This document shows, one piece after another, positions 10,453 through 21,689 of a DNA stretch of 64,000 bases. The stretch spans positions 3,410,001 to 3,474,000 of the forward strand of contig CM055834.1 in assembly GCA_029582265.1 (NCBI GenBank), read 5' to 3'. The stretch is from Zoroaster sp. YZ-2022 (lineage: Eukaryota; Echinodermata; Asteroidea; Forcipulatida; Zoroasteridae). Numbering within the stretch: the first letter of the stretch is position 1; each line of letters begins with the position of its first letter. Under the pieces are notes generated by a model that searched no databases, was not told where the DNA came from, and saw only the letters and a program-made list of their open reading frames with translations. The translations under genes were made by a program, and so were the position numbers.

Positions 10453-12027
10453 ATGCCTCACAGCTGCTGTGTACCTCTGTGTACTAAATCAGGCTACAGA
10501 ACAATTAATGGAAGAAAAATCAGTTTTCACAAACTACCAGCTCAAAAATCTCTCAGGAGTCAGTGGTTGCATGTAATTAAGCGCGACCCAGGTAAACATT
10601 TCAAAATATCAGAGCACACAAAAGTATGCTCTCTTCATTTTAAAGAAACTGACTTTGTGAAAGACAAATGTAGAACAAAAAACACACTGCTACCATATGC
10701 TGTGCCCTCGATTTTTGCATGGACCAAGACACCAGCTTCAAAGGAATCAAAGCGGAGACCTCCTACTAGACACTGTCTTGACTTTGCTGATAGCACAACC
10801 ATAGAGGAATCAAATGATGAAGAAACTGAAGAGGAAACAACAGAGACTGTTTTGCAGAAGGAAAATGATGAATTGAAAGAACAAATCTTGAAGATAAATG
10901 GTGCGCTTTCTGAAGCAAAAAAACAACTTGAACAGTTAGAAAATGTACAAGAAGAACTCAACCAGGCCAAAGAAAAAGCTGAAAGTAGTCTGAACTTTAG
11001 ACTAAACACATTTAAAGATGAAGATGCATCAATGGAATTTTATACAGGATTCACATATGCAACGTTTAATATTATTTACAGCTTGCTTGACCCAGGACCA
11101 AATGGTGAGAACATTGATTTATATGCAAGAAGTAAATGTGCTGAGGTACACCCGTCAAACAATGACACAGGACATAACTACTCTGATCTGTCACAGGCAC
11201 CAAAAAAGGGACCATCTTCAGCTTTGCCTTTCCAAGAACAATTCTTTTTGACTCTTGTTCGCTTGAGGACAGGTTTTTCTGAGTTGCATTTACATTGTAG
11301 CTCATCTGTTTGGAATTTCATGCAGCACTGTGTCACGTTACATCATCTCATGGGTGAATTTCATGTTTCTTAAGCTTGGGAGCCTGAACATATGGATAAA
11401 TCGAGAAACTGTTGATAAAACAATGCCCCAGAGCTTTCAGAAAAAGTTTCCAAACACCCGTGTCATCATAGACTGTACTGAAATCAAAACTGAAACCCCA
11501 TCTACACTTGTCCTTAATAGTGAAATGTTTTCACAGTATAAAAATGCATGTACAGTGAAAGGACTTGTCGGAATATCCCCATCAGGAGCAGTGACTTTTA
11601 CAAGTAAACTTTACACAGGCTCCATATCAGACCGAAAAATTACAGAAGAAAGTGATCTTTTGAAAATGGAATTTAATGACAATGATGTTGTTATGGCCGA
11701 CAAGGATTTCTTATCGATGATCTCTTATCTGAAAAAGTGAATGCAAAAAATGTGAGACTGAACATTACTCCATTTTTGGAAAAAAGGGGTCAATTTTCTG
11801 AAGAGGAAGTTTTGGCAACTCAAGAAATTGCTGCAGAAAGAATCCATGTGGAACGTGCCATCAACAAAATAAAGAACTTTCATATTTTTGATAGACCAAT
11901 TCCTATAAACATGGCCGGCTACATCAATCAAATTTGGTCTGTGTGTGCTGTACTTACAAACTTTCAAAACCCCCTCCTCTCTGACCACCCAGTGTTTATA
12001 ATAGACAATGTAAATCAAGTGTTGTAA
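10453..12027 (+). pseudogene. THAP-domain ISL2EU transposase (two frameshifts)
   Basis: Starts MPHSCCVPLCTKSG, a THAP zinc finger (CxxxC, later CSLHF and a downstream P) over about residues 1-90. A glutamate/lysine-rich coiled coil follows (about 125-180), then a DDE domain with VIIDCTEIK (D1), SISDRKITEES (D2) and ERIHVERAINKIKNF (E). The reading frame changes near 11330-11370 and again near 11735; each piece continues the same homology. The ATG lies two bases after a TTTTAG acceptor, so a non-coding or very short first exon near 9255-9345 (ending AATAG before GTATGT) is likely. Family role: THAP binds the element ends and the DDE core catalyses transposition. Partner of the YqaJ gene on the other strand. 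Confidence 0.85.
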
Positions 12028-12627
12028 AACATGTCATGTATGTGAAGAGATTTGTTCAGAAACAATATTGATTTGAGATACAATCCTTCCAGTAATTACA
12101 TTTTTGTACAACACTATCCCCATGTGTTTCCACTATAACCCCGTGATAATCCCCCAATATTGCAGTAGTTCAGTTATTTTATAATTATGTAATTCTTTCA
12201 TCAGGAACAATGAACAATTATGCTAAATGTTGCCCATAACTGACATATAAGCACTGTATACACACCGTTTTCCAAGGTCTGGGGGAAAAAGAGAGTAGAG
12301 GGGTTTTTACACAAACACATATGTTGTCAAAGTGATTTTTCTGTTTTGATAAAGGAACCAAATTTCCAGGTTGAAGTATTTTAAGAATCCTAGAATAATT
12401 CAATCGTCTTTATCAATGATTCCGTAGTCATGCTACTGTCCCTGTAATGTCACGCTACATGTAAATAAACTGAAATTGAAGAATGTATGGTGTTTGTAAT
12501 ACATACTAATTTTTATTACAATTTGTTACTGGCACAATAAATACTATGACAAATAAATTATATTCAAATAATAAATAAATTACTGTAAAATTTTAATTGC
12601 ACAGAAACCTATACATTGCAAAAATGG

Positions 12628-12997
12628 AATAAGCCATTTGCGAGTTAGATTTGAATGATGTCTGGTACATTGCCTTTCTTGGTCACAATTGATTGCTCAT
12701 CGATCAATTTGAATTTCTCAGACTAAATCCAGTGTTGCTATGTCACATGGTTCTGGCAAGCTTTTGCATAGTAACACATACATAAGAGATGGAGGATATC
12801 CATATAGTTTCCAATGTAGTGTATGACAATGAAGTGAGGATTTGCCAATCTGGAGGTTGCTATGCAAAAGCTTGCCCCAAACCATGTGATATAGCAGCAG
12901 TAGTTTTAGTCTGAGGAGTTTAAATTGAGCATTCACCTGTGACCAAGCAAGTCACTGCACCAGACTTCATTCAAATTTAACTGGCAAATGGCTTATT
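12628..12997. mobile_element. Foldback MITE inside ISL2EU
   Basis: The end AATAAGCCATTTGC is repeated in inverse at 12997, and the mirror continues through AATTTGAATGAAGTCTGGT, the CAAGCTTTTGCATAG core and CCATGTGA. Arms of about 180 bp are nearly fully self-complementary, so a transcript would fold into a long hairpin. It lies between the convergent ends of the two ISL2EU genes. Confidence 0.75.
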
Positions 12998-13247
12998 CGT
13001 ATCAGCAGGATGCAGTAGGTGATAATAAATATATATATATATAGATTCACTATCCTCCAGCTTGAAAGTTCAATTGTTGTCTTTTAAGACATGGGTGGGA
13101 GCAATCTTAATCATCCTTTTCTAATTCTGAACATGTGCACAAAACTGCCAAAAATTGCAAAGGTCTGGTATAAAGTATGCTCCCATCCAGTATTTGCTAC
13201 CTTTTATTCATCCAACCAAATTTTATGTTTGTATTCTCCCAAGTTTA

Positions 13248-14899
13248 CTATTCCTCATTGTTTAACCCAAGGACAGCTGGAACAAAATATTGAAAGTAAA
13301 ACTCATGAAAATGTTTGACAGTTTGCATCCAGAAATGATGATCGTATCTGATGCGTTCTATTGACATTCCCCTTTCTGTGCAAACAACAAAATCACACCA
13401 CTTGGCCCCAGTCAAAGCCATATGATTTAGCTGTGGGAAACCATCCATATTTGAAAGGTAGAAGGTTGGCGAATTACATGTTTCTAATGGGGTTACATAT
13501 CTGTACTTGGTATGGGCTGGGGCCTTCATTTCTACTATTCCAAAGGGTGACTTCTCACATGGGTCCACAACTTTTTTGTCGGGTGTTGCAGCAAGCCATA
13601 CATTATCCACGTTAACCACCAAGCCTGAATCTATCACCTGCACTGGATGACCTATGGAATGCATATATGCTGTATATCTATCAGCAATAATTGGTTCCAT
13701 CCTAAGACCATGGTTAAACATATTTTGCACATATTGAGATGGTTGTTTTGGATCAAGTTTGTCCCTGACAATATTCTCTTTACTTTTAGTCCCCCTTTTG
13801 CCCATTGCTTGCTTAACTTTACCAAATGTGGATGCAGTCAGTCTGTGTTTGCGTGCAGACTTCCACAGGTCAATTTAACACTCGGTGCTGAAAGGTCTTC
13901 ACGTTGAAATGTGCTGGTATTATGCTGTGCTATGAACTCATCAACCATCTTGAGTGTGACCTTTACATTAACAAGAGATTTTGTCCATCCTGTGCCAGCT
14001 GCAGGATATCTTACTTTACTGCATCCTGTAGATGACTTTGTGCCCCTCCTGGGAATAGGTGGCTTACATCCATCTGCAATAGCATCTTTCACTCTAAAAG
14101 ATAAAAGTGTAAAACATTTGTTGAAATATTGTATATTTACACTTCTAAAAATGTTCATTCACTATCACGGCATAAAAATTAACAAAACAGTCACACAAAG
14201 AGATGAGAATTCAACATTAAAGGGTGTGAGACGCACTCAGTGATAATGGTTTTATGTTACACCTTATAATTATTAAACAACAAAATCAATTTGAAGAAAA
14301 CTTTTTTGTTATTTCCGGTATATTTTTAATTGATTTATTTTCTTTAAAAATAATAATCTTCTGGAACGCCCACAACTGGTGTCATCATTGCGTAATTTAT
14401 TCCAAAAACTATTACTAAAAATAGGCCTAGGACACATAGTGTATGTCCTCTTTTCTTGAATTGATTCTTGAATTGAAAGTTTTAATTGATAAATAAAATC
14501 TTATAAACCTCTAGATTCAATTAGGAATTTGTGTGCAAGCATGAAAAAATATGGGACCATGGACAGCCTAACGGAATAATGTATAGGGAATTCAACGCAT
14601 AGCCCTGCCCTGGCATACCTGGCCGGTTGGCACACACTGCACTGACAGTGACACAGTCTCGACTCAAGCAGAAATGACAGAAGCTAAATTAAATCACGTC
14701 TTTTAAATATATGAACTGTTATTTTTCACCTTCAGTTCATGAACATTTTACTGCTTATACAAATAGTTTCAGAATTACTGTAATTTAATACAAAATAACA
14801 ACAATGTAACTTAGTTAATTAAAACATAAAATGTTGAACATCACTCACCTCAACGGCGTTGACAACGCCAACGGTGCCACTGTTTACCACAGCAGCCAT
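13248..14899 (-). pseudogene. YqaJ-type (lambda exonuclease-like) nuclease of ISL2EU
   Basis: First exon 14899-14849 encodes MAAVVNSGTVGVV up to a GTGAGT donor. The next exon begins at 14093 after CTTTTAG (VKDAIADGCKPP...) and runs to about 13865, where a one-base frame change is needed. The frame continues as KHRLTASTFGKV and then through the nuclease core: GLRMEPIIADRY, DSGLVVNV, LAATPDKKV and FGIVEMKAP. The E, D and ExK residues fit the PD-(D/E)xK site of YqaJ exonucleases. These degrade DNA 5' to 3' in phages; their role in ISL2EU is not known. It ends at 13248. Apart from the single frameshift it looks well preserved. Confidence 0.8.
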
Positions 14900-15379
14900 C
14901 TTGAATTAAGTTTACCCAAACCGTAGGGCGCCCTCTATCAGGCATCCATACTTCAAAAAGGCTTATGCGTGTGGATCAGCCGTGTCCCCAACACATATTT
15001 TACTGAACAACCCCAAGTGAACAAATAAAAGTGTTTATGATTAATTATGATTGTTTCACTCAATAATATAATGATAAATTATCGAAAATTCAAGGTTAGA
15101 AACGTTTTTCTTTTCAACGTTAACGTTGAATATCCGCCATGTTGGATACGGGCTATTGTTTCATTACTGGAGGAAACGTTTGTTCGTTGCAAAATCTTTT
15201 TACGCGCTGTAGTAATGAGCGTGGAACAGCCGTGTTCGATAATCGCAATTTCACGATTATCTCTTACATACTGATAAAAGGCAAAGAGAGTGGCCATACT
15301 GGTGACGATATTACAGGGGTGTTGCTCACGTCTAGTCAGTGTATGTGAATGAAGAGAGTACTAGGTGATGTGAGAAACG

Positions 15380-16150
15380 ACTGTCTCAAACTTGCCCGAA
15401 ATCATCAATATGCATGCTGCGCTTGCGCACTACTCCCTCCACCACACAAACTGCACACCTCCACCCGAAATCATCAATATGCATGTTGCGCTTGCGCACT
15501 ACTCCCTCCACCACACAAACTGCACACCTCCACCCGAAATCATCAATATGCATGCTGCGCTTGCGCACTACGTATTTTGTGTGCAGTTTGTGTGGAGGGA
15601 GTAGTGTGCAGTATTTTGTGTGGAGGGAGTAAGTATTTTGTGTGGAGGGAGTATCCGCATTACGACCAACATTGAGGAGGAGCACACCTCCACGCGCGCG
15701 CCCAGACGTGTCTCACGCGCGCGCGCCCAGACGTGTTAGTGCGCAATGGGCGACTGGTTGCTCCATAAACAACGCGCAAACATTCAACCAATCAGTGCAG
15801 TTTGTGTAGGAGCAATGAGGAGGAGCAGTGCAGTGAGAGTGTTCCGCATTACGACCAACATTGAGGAGGAGGAGCACACCCGCATTACGACCAACATTGA
15901 GGAGGAGGAGGAGCATACCTCCACGCGCGCGCCCAGACGTGTCTCACGCGCGCGCGCCCAGACGTGTTAGTGCGCAATGGGCGACGATTTTGCACTTTGT
16001 ATGTGCCGCATCACACTACAGTTTGAGGAGGGCCCACCACCCCTTTTGCAGTCTGCAGTTTGTCTGCAGTGATTTTGTGCAGTTTGTAATGACAATTTGG
16101 GTGGTGGGGTGGTGGGCCCTCCTCAAACTGTAGTGTGATGCGGCACACAT
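15380..16150. repeat. Compound tandem and inverted repeat block
   Basis: Three pieces. (1) A 69-bp unit containing ATCATCAATATGCATG and TTGCGCACTACTCCCTCC repeats nearly exactly at 15398, 15467 and 15536. (2) The inverse of its CCCTCCACCACACAAACTGC part recurs at 15575-15650. (3) A block of about 95 bp with ACGACCAACATTGAGGAG and two ACGCGCGCGCCCAGACGTGT motifs occurs at 15656-15751 and again at 15887-15985. The block is far more GC/CpG-rich than its surroundings. Open frames across it are low-complexity by-products of the repeat period. No transposase is linked to it. Confidence 0.75.
16003..16147. repeat. 39-bp perfect inverted repeat with 66-bp loop
   Basis: GTGCCGCATCACACTACAGT...GGGCCCACCACC (16003-16041) is repeated exactly in inverse at 16108-16147. 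It closes the compound repeat block and may mark the end of a mobile unit. Confidence 0.8.
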
Positions 16151-17139
16151 ACTACTCACCGGTTTAGAATCTCTAGTTGGTAGACTAGGGTCCGCTGTCA
16201 AAATATATGACCGGGTGAAAGGAGATCCTACACTAAGAATAAATCAATCAAAAGAGGAATGACTTAGAATAGACACAGTAGGTTTCAATTCAGCAAAAAG
16301 AGAACAATTGTTTTATTTACAAATAAACCACTTCTTCCTCAAAGAACAGCACATGAATTTACATTCTTAAATCTACAAGGCCCGTAATAAATATCTCAAT
16401 TAATGCTGCCAGAGAAATAATTTACACTCCTACTAATATAATCCAGTCTCGTATAAACCTTAATTAATGCCAGGCCATTCGCCTATAAAAATAATAAACA
16501 AGTGATACTAGGCTTCAACCTACAACATCCACTTTTCCTTTAAAAATAACGAAGTGATACTGCGCTTTCGTAAGCTAACAACAATATCCACTGCGCTTTC
16601 GTAAGCTAACAACAATATCCACTGCTCAAAAATCCACAAGTGATATTAGGCTCCTGTCGTCCTACAATATCCACTTCTAACGTTATGACTGGAGAATATA
16701 TTCCAAGATCTCTCTATCCTGAATTGACTTGTGTGAAACTACTTTACGACTTGGATCCTCTGCTCCAATGTACAGCAATATCCTTATCCTAATGGCTCCA
16801 GAGAGTTCAGCTCTTCGAACTCAAGTTAGTGGCTCCCCAAGATTGCTCCTCAAGATTGCTCCTCAAGAAAGTTTAAAAGCTTTGTCACACAGGGCAATTT
16901 TCGGGCAACAAAATTGCTAGCAATTTTCGCCGGGCAACTTCGGGGCAACTTTTGTTGACGCAATTTCCATGTCACCCGCGGCAATTTCAACGCAACACGC
17001 GCGCAATCAAAATTGCACGTATTCTGGCAATCAAACCAGGTACCGATAGCAATTATTCAAGGAGCCATTGCTTATATACCGTCTTTACTATGTTATTATG
17101 GGCTGCCTTGCCTCGTCCGTCTCGTCCCATTTTTTGTCC

Positions 17140-18451
17140 GAAATGTCATTGAATAAAAGAAAAAAGGCTGCTGCGGCATTGCTTTTGATTTGTGAAGACG
17201 AAACCCAGCACATAAAGAAAAGATTGTGGTCTAGAAATTGGCTTCTGAGAAGAAAAGATCAGGGGTGTTTTTCTAATTAACTGAAGGAGCTATCTGAAGA
17301 GGACACACAAAGCTACACGTAGGTAACTAGACAATGATTAAAAACATGCTAAATTATTATTGATATTTATATTTGCCTCCGTGAAAACGTTGAGTGTTAA
17401 AGGAACAGGGGAGGGGCACTGGATTTTTAGATCGGCCACTGGATATAGGGCAACACTGAAACTTTATGCCAATATCCAATAAGTATCGTTCATCCTAAAA
17501 CGAACACCAACTGATGAGAGCGTACAATTTATTGCTATATGTTTGTATAATTGTATTTGTGTGTCACAATATTTAAAATTCCCAAAATATGTTGGTTTTA
17601 TAATGCGAAATACAGTATTTGAGTAAGGTACGGTCTATCGTGGGGGAGGCGTCTTTATACCATTCCTTTGCCGCTCCAAATCGACACATCAAATCCCCAT
17701 ATCCCTTGCCTCTTCTCAAATTTGGAGAGGCGTTTTTCATCTTCGTGCTTACCTCTATTTGTAAGTTGCATCCTGTAGTCCTTTATGAATTATGTTTTTT
17801 TTTCTTCCGTTTTTAGATCATGGATTCGTATGGACCGTCAAAGTTTCGAAGAACTCATTAACCTCGTTACTCCCCGCATAATAAAGCAAAATACTTTGAT
17901 GCTTGAGTCCATCAGCCTTGCCGTTACACTTTGGTATCTTGCCACTGGTGAAACTTTCCAGTCATTATCATTCAGTTTTAGGATTAGTCGGCAGAGTATC
18001 TCCCAAATAATAATCGAGGGGTGCACGGCCCTGTATGATATTCTTGGGAACGAATTCTTAACATCCCTAAGTCACCCAATGAATGGAAGATCATTTCAAA
18101 ACAATTTGGAGACCTCTGAATTTTCCAATGTGTCTTGGAGCCATTGATGGCAAACATATTGTTATCCAACCCCCTCCTAGTGCCGGCTCCTACTACTATA
18201 ACTACAAAGGGACCCATTCTATAGTAATGATGGCAGTCGTTGAAGCTGATCTAATGTTTCGGTATATTGACATTGGTACCAACGGCAGAAGCAGTGACGG
18301 AGGAGTTTGGAATAAGTGCTCCCTATGTAAGGCCATCACAGGTAACAAGCTGAATCTTCCTGACGCTGAACCACTCCCGTCAAGAAATACACCGATCCCC
18401 TATGTGTTTGTTGCCGACGATGAAGCCATATCCAGGAAGCCAGCTCAGTAA
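17140..18451 (+). pseudogene. PIF/Harbinger transposase remnant
   Basis: Exon 1 (about 17140-17320) encodes LNKRKKAAAALLLICEDE and SRNWLLRRKDQGCFSN, then a stop (17278) before in-register LKELSEEDTQSYT and a donor. Exon 2 from about 17817 gives RSWIRMDRQSFEELINL and LATGETFQSLSFSFRISRQS. A frame change near 18110 leads to FPMCLGAIDGKHI (D1) and GRSSDGGVWNK (D2), ending FVADDEA. The expected third acidic residue and C-terminus are missing. Upstream, at 16890-16990, GGGCAATTTTCGGGCAAC-type repeats look like a Harbinger terminal region. Clearly dead: one stop, one frameshift and a 3' truncation. Confidence 0.8.
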
Positions 18452-18469
18452 CACTTCACGTATCTTCAA

Positions 18470-19860
18470 TTATAGGTTAGTTTCTTAAGTATGGGGTCTG
18501 CCCATCATCAATGTGTGGTATTCTTGAGAATATATTTTAAGTGATTTAAATCACTCCTTGATAATCTAAACCAGAATTTAGCTTTTAGTTCAATCCTGTG
18601 CACTTCACTAATGAAAATTGTTTTCCCGGTGAATTTCAAAAAAAAATTCATTCAATTCACGGCTGTCGATGTCCGGGCCCGATCTAGAAAAAAGAGCCCG
18701 CCCTCAACGTTATGTGTCGGTTATTTAAAATTACGCGAAAAGACTTACGCGAGTTTATGTTTACCTCGAGCAGTTAGGCGTAGCTATTTACAGTCGTTTT
18801 CGGGTGTCTTTTTTCATTTTTAAAAATTATGAAATAAATTGGTAAGATCTTAAAAGGCTATTAAATGTCTGAATATGTATTTATTTACTTCTTATAATTT
18901 TCTCCGATTTAAATATGTTCAGGTTAATGTTTTTGCAAACATTTTTTATGGTCAATTGACTTTCTGTAAAATCGCCGTCCGTACTAAGCGCGACGAATAA
19001 AGGCACCATAAAACGAGTTATAAAAATTGTTTTTTCGGAAATCCAAGTTTTCCCATGAAAAACTATCACGGCAGTCTAGAAATGAAGACTTTCCAAACCA
19101 CATCTCCGGCTAACAATGTTCGGACAGTGGTAAGTATTGTTCAATAATACCAGATTTGGGGTGTTTTCATCATGGTATTACAACGCGTAACTGTGGTTTC
19201 TGGAGCACTGATAACGTTTTTTACGACTGTCAGGGTGGTTACAAATAATGTCTTTTGTGGTACGATTAAGACACTTTCAAATGGGAAATACACTTTCCAT
19301 CACAAAAAAGAAAAGCTATTACATACAATTGGGGCTATTGTAGATTCTTAAACTTATGGATTGATTGTGATTGAAATGGATGGTTTTTCGTTGAAATTAC
19401 ATTTGGACGCGTGCATCCATGTTGGTCTTGTCCGGACACACGCCGTCACATTAGCGTATCTGACGGCCATGGCGCAGACGGACCAGACTATTTTCACAGT
19501 ATACACACTCACATTAGTTCCTTGATGATTGTATGATTGTGAATGATGAGGATATCAACTGATAATTTGGTTGAACTAATTATGAAATTGCCATCCAATA
19601 AGCATCCAATATTTATAAAATTAAGCAATGTGCATTGTATTGAAGAAATTAAACAAGACACTTTTATTAATAACACACTTTTAAAATAATAATTAAACTG
19701 TAAGCAACTTGTGTCTATATATATATTTTTTAATTTTTTCAAAGAGTTCCCCGGTGAAACAGCACAAAAAAGCCATCACATTTAATAATTTTATTACAAG
19801 TAGGGCCTATATTAATTATATTTCCAAAATTATTATTGGGGACGTACATGTACGTGCATT
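18470..19860. other. No gene recognised
   Basis: AT-rich sequence between the PIF remnant and RAG1-like copy B. Short open frames here show no family motif, and I saw no tandem or long inverted repeats. Confidence 0.5.
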
Positions 19861-20810
19861 GTAACACAAGCAGGATATTTTTTCTATCATTCTTTCAATT
19901 TCGTTCTGCTTCGTTTTGATATTACTCTGGCTTGCACTTCAGGGGTTGTGGAGAGGTGATGGCGGCTCATCACTGTCATGAGACGCTTGACGTCATCCCT
20001 CATTCCGTCAACTGCACGGCCTGTCCGGTTGAATTCTGTGTGGATTAACTCTCCACCTTGCTCGTTCATGAATCCGAAGCCCCCACCAAATTGAGTCAGC
20101 TGATCAACTGCGTGATCCTCTAGTAAGTGCATTTTTGGTGTGATTGATGCATTTGGAAATTGTTTCCTTTACGTCATCAGGGGGGTGTTTCATAAAGAAC
20201 ATGAGACAATTAATCTTAACTATTAATCTTAAATCCGAATTATTCTTAGACCACAATTAATTGTAAAATTCTGTTTCATAAAATCAATCTTGGCAAAAGT
20301 TTGATCGAGCTTAAAATAAGATTAATATTAATTGTATCTTAAGACTTCAATAATATTGACAGAGGGTAAAGCGCAACCTTTGACCTAGAACAACTTTTCA
20401 GCTGTCAAAACTTTTTCTGAAGTCGGCCATCTTGTTTTTCAGTGTGAGTGGTGAGTAGAAAATGTATTCAATTTTTGATAAGTTATATTAGATAAGGAGG
20501 TTTATACACTTATAATATGACTCAATGCATACAGGGTTGACGAAGCTTTCCTTCATGTAAAAATATGGGATTCGTTATTTTTGATTTACACTGTTTTTAT
20601 AGCAGCATGAATCGGCAAGCGACAGCGACGGGGCTAGCGCCAGTAGCGGTGCTTAGTGCCCCATCAAAATACTGCTGCTGATACGGTGCACATATTTTGC
20701 TGGGTGTAGCTGAAGTTTTAGCTATGTAGTGGTTAAGTTAGTTTGACTTCGTGGTATCAATTTTCATGCAGTTAAATATTACATAATTAAAAAGTAAAAT
20801 TTTGGTTATC

Positions 20811-20859
20811 GTTTAATGAATTGTTTTATTTCAACTTGAAATAAAACAATTCATTAAAC
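20811..20859. repeat. 24-bp perfect palindromic hairpin
   Basis: GTTTAATGAATTGTTTTATT TCAA (20811-20834) is followed after one base by its exact inverse to 20859. It sits in non-coding DNA of the Harbinger element, left of the MITE. Confidence 0.85.
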
Positions 20860-20909
20860 AACGATGAAATTCAATTCAAGGAAACTTTTATGTGGCACTT
20901 ACTGATTTA

Positions 20910-21282
20910 GCCCCATTCTGACAATACACTGGACTCCCTCCAAATCCTTGGCCCCAGCACCACATGTACAAAAATGGAGCGATTGTTTCAACTTTTGATC
21001 TAAAATTTTGTGAACACGTAATAAGCTTGCCCAAGCAGACACTTTTAGCATAAAGTGTGAGATTTTTAGTTTTGGTGAAATTGTTTTGTTTTGTTTTGTT
21101 TTTTCAATTTGTTTTCGAACTTTTCAAAGTGAGATATCCCAGAATAATGGATTTTATGCCAAAAGTGTCTGCTTGGGCAAGATTACCTAATTACTAAGAT
21201 TTAGGTTGTAATAATTAGCAGATCAAAAGTTGGAACAAATGAAAAATTGTTCCATTTTTGTATATTGGCCCTAGAATGGGGC
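20910..21282. mobile_element. MITE inside the Harbinger element
   Basis: GCCCCATTCT at the left is mirrored by AGAATGGGGC at the right, and the arms share ACAAAAATGGA, CAACTTTTGATC and CTTGCCCAAGCAGACACTTTT in inverse. TGTGGCACTT occurs close outside both ends (20891 and 21285). A related single arm is visible at 32891-32981. Confidence 0.7.
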
Positions 21283-21689
21283 GATGTGGCACTTTGTGTT
21301 TTCTTGAAATAAAACATGTTGTTGTTTGGACCTGGGTCATGTGGGCAAACTTCATTATTAACTGAGTAAATCTTACATAAATAATTTAAGTAAATTTTAT
21401 ATCGTTTGTTTTTCTTTTCAGAATTATATCTGCTGAAAGCCAGTCAACTTAAAATGATAATATATAGTTTTCCTATTCCAGTGATCAAAGTGTCACTAGG
21501 TGTGAATTAATTGTAATTGGTAATCATACATCCCTGGTTTACACATTACATTTTGTAGTGGGATGTAACTTACTGCTTTAGCAACAAAAACGATCAGCTG
21601 ACGGGCTGATTCAAAGAAATTTGGAAGTGTTTATTAATTTTTAAAAGTACTAAAACTAAAACCATAAATCAAAATTGTTTCTTTTGTTT

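Larger units (their letters stand above)
9179..14966. mobile_element. ISL2EU (THAP + YqaJ) DNA transposon, complete with TIRs
   Basis: The left end ATAAGCCTTTATGAAGTATG (9179) is mirrored at the right end CATACTTCAAAAAGGCTTAT (to 14966). The mirror continues inward through GAGGGCGCC and CGGTTTGGGTAAA, giving TIRs of about 60 bp. Inside are a plus-strand THAP/DDE transposase and a minus-strand YqaJ-type nuclease, the gene pair known for ISL2EU elements of the PIF/ISL2EU/Spy group. The two genes converge. Each begins just inside its TIR: a 5' exon near 9255-9345 for the transposase and an ATG at 14899 for YqaJ. Both genes carry frameshifts, so the copy is probably dead. A nested MITE pair (9726-10318) and a foldback (12628-12997) are inserted inside. 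Confidence 0.85.

Noticed and set aside
14841..14880. CAACGGCGTTGACAACGCCAACGG palindrome-like site as an operator
   Set aside because: It is part of the first YqaJ exon and its donor; the symmetry is short and follows from coding and TIR sequence.
15349..15675. Repeat protein with HQYACCACALL units
   Set aside because: The period is 69 bp (divisible by three), so all frames stay open; three frames give equally repetitive products and composition follows the DNA repeat.
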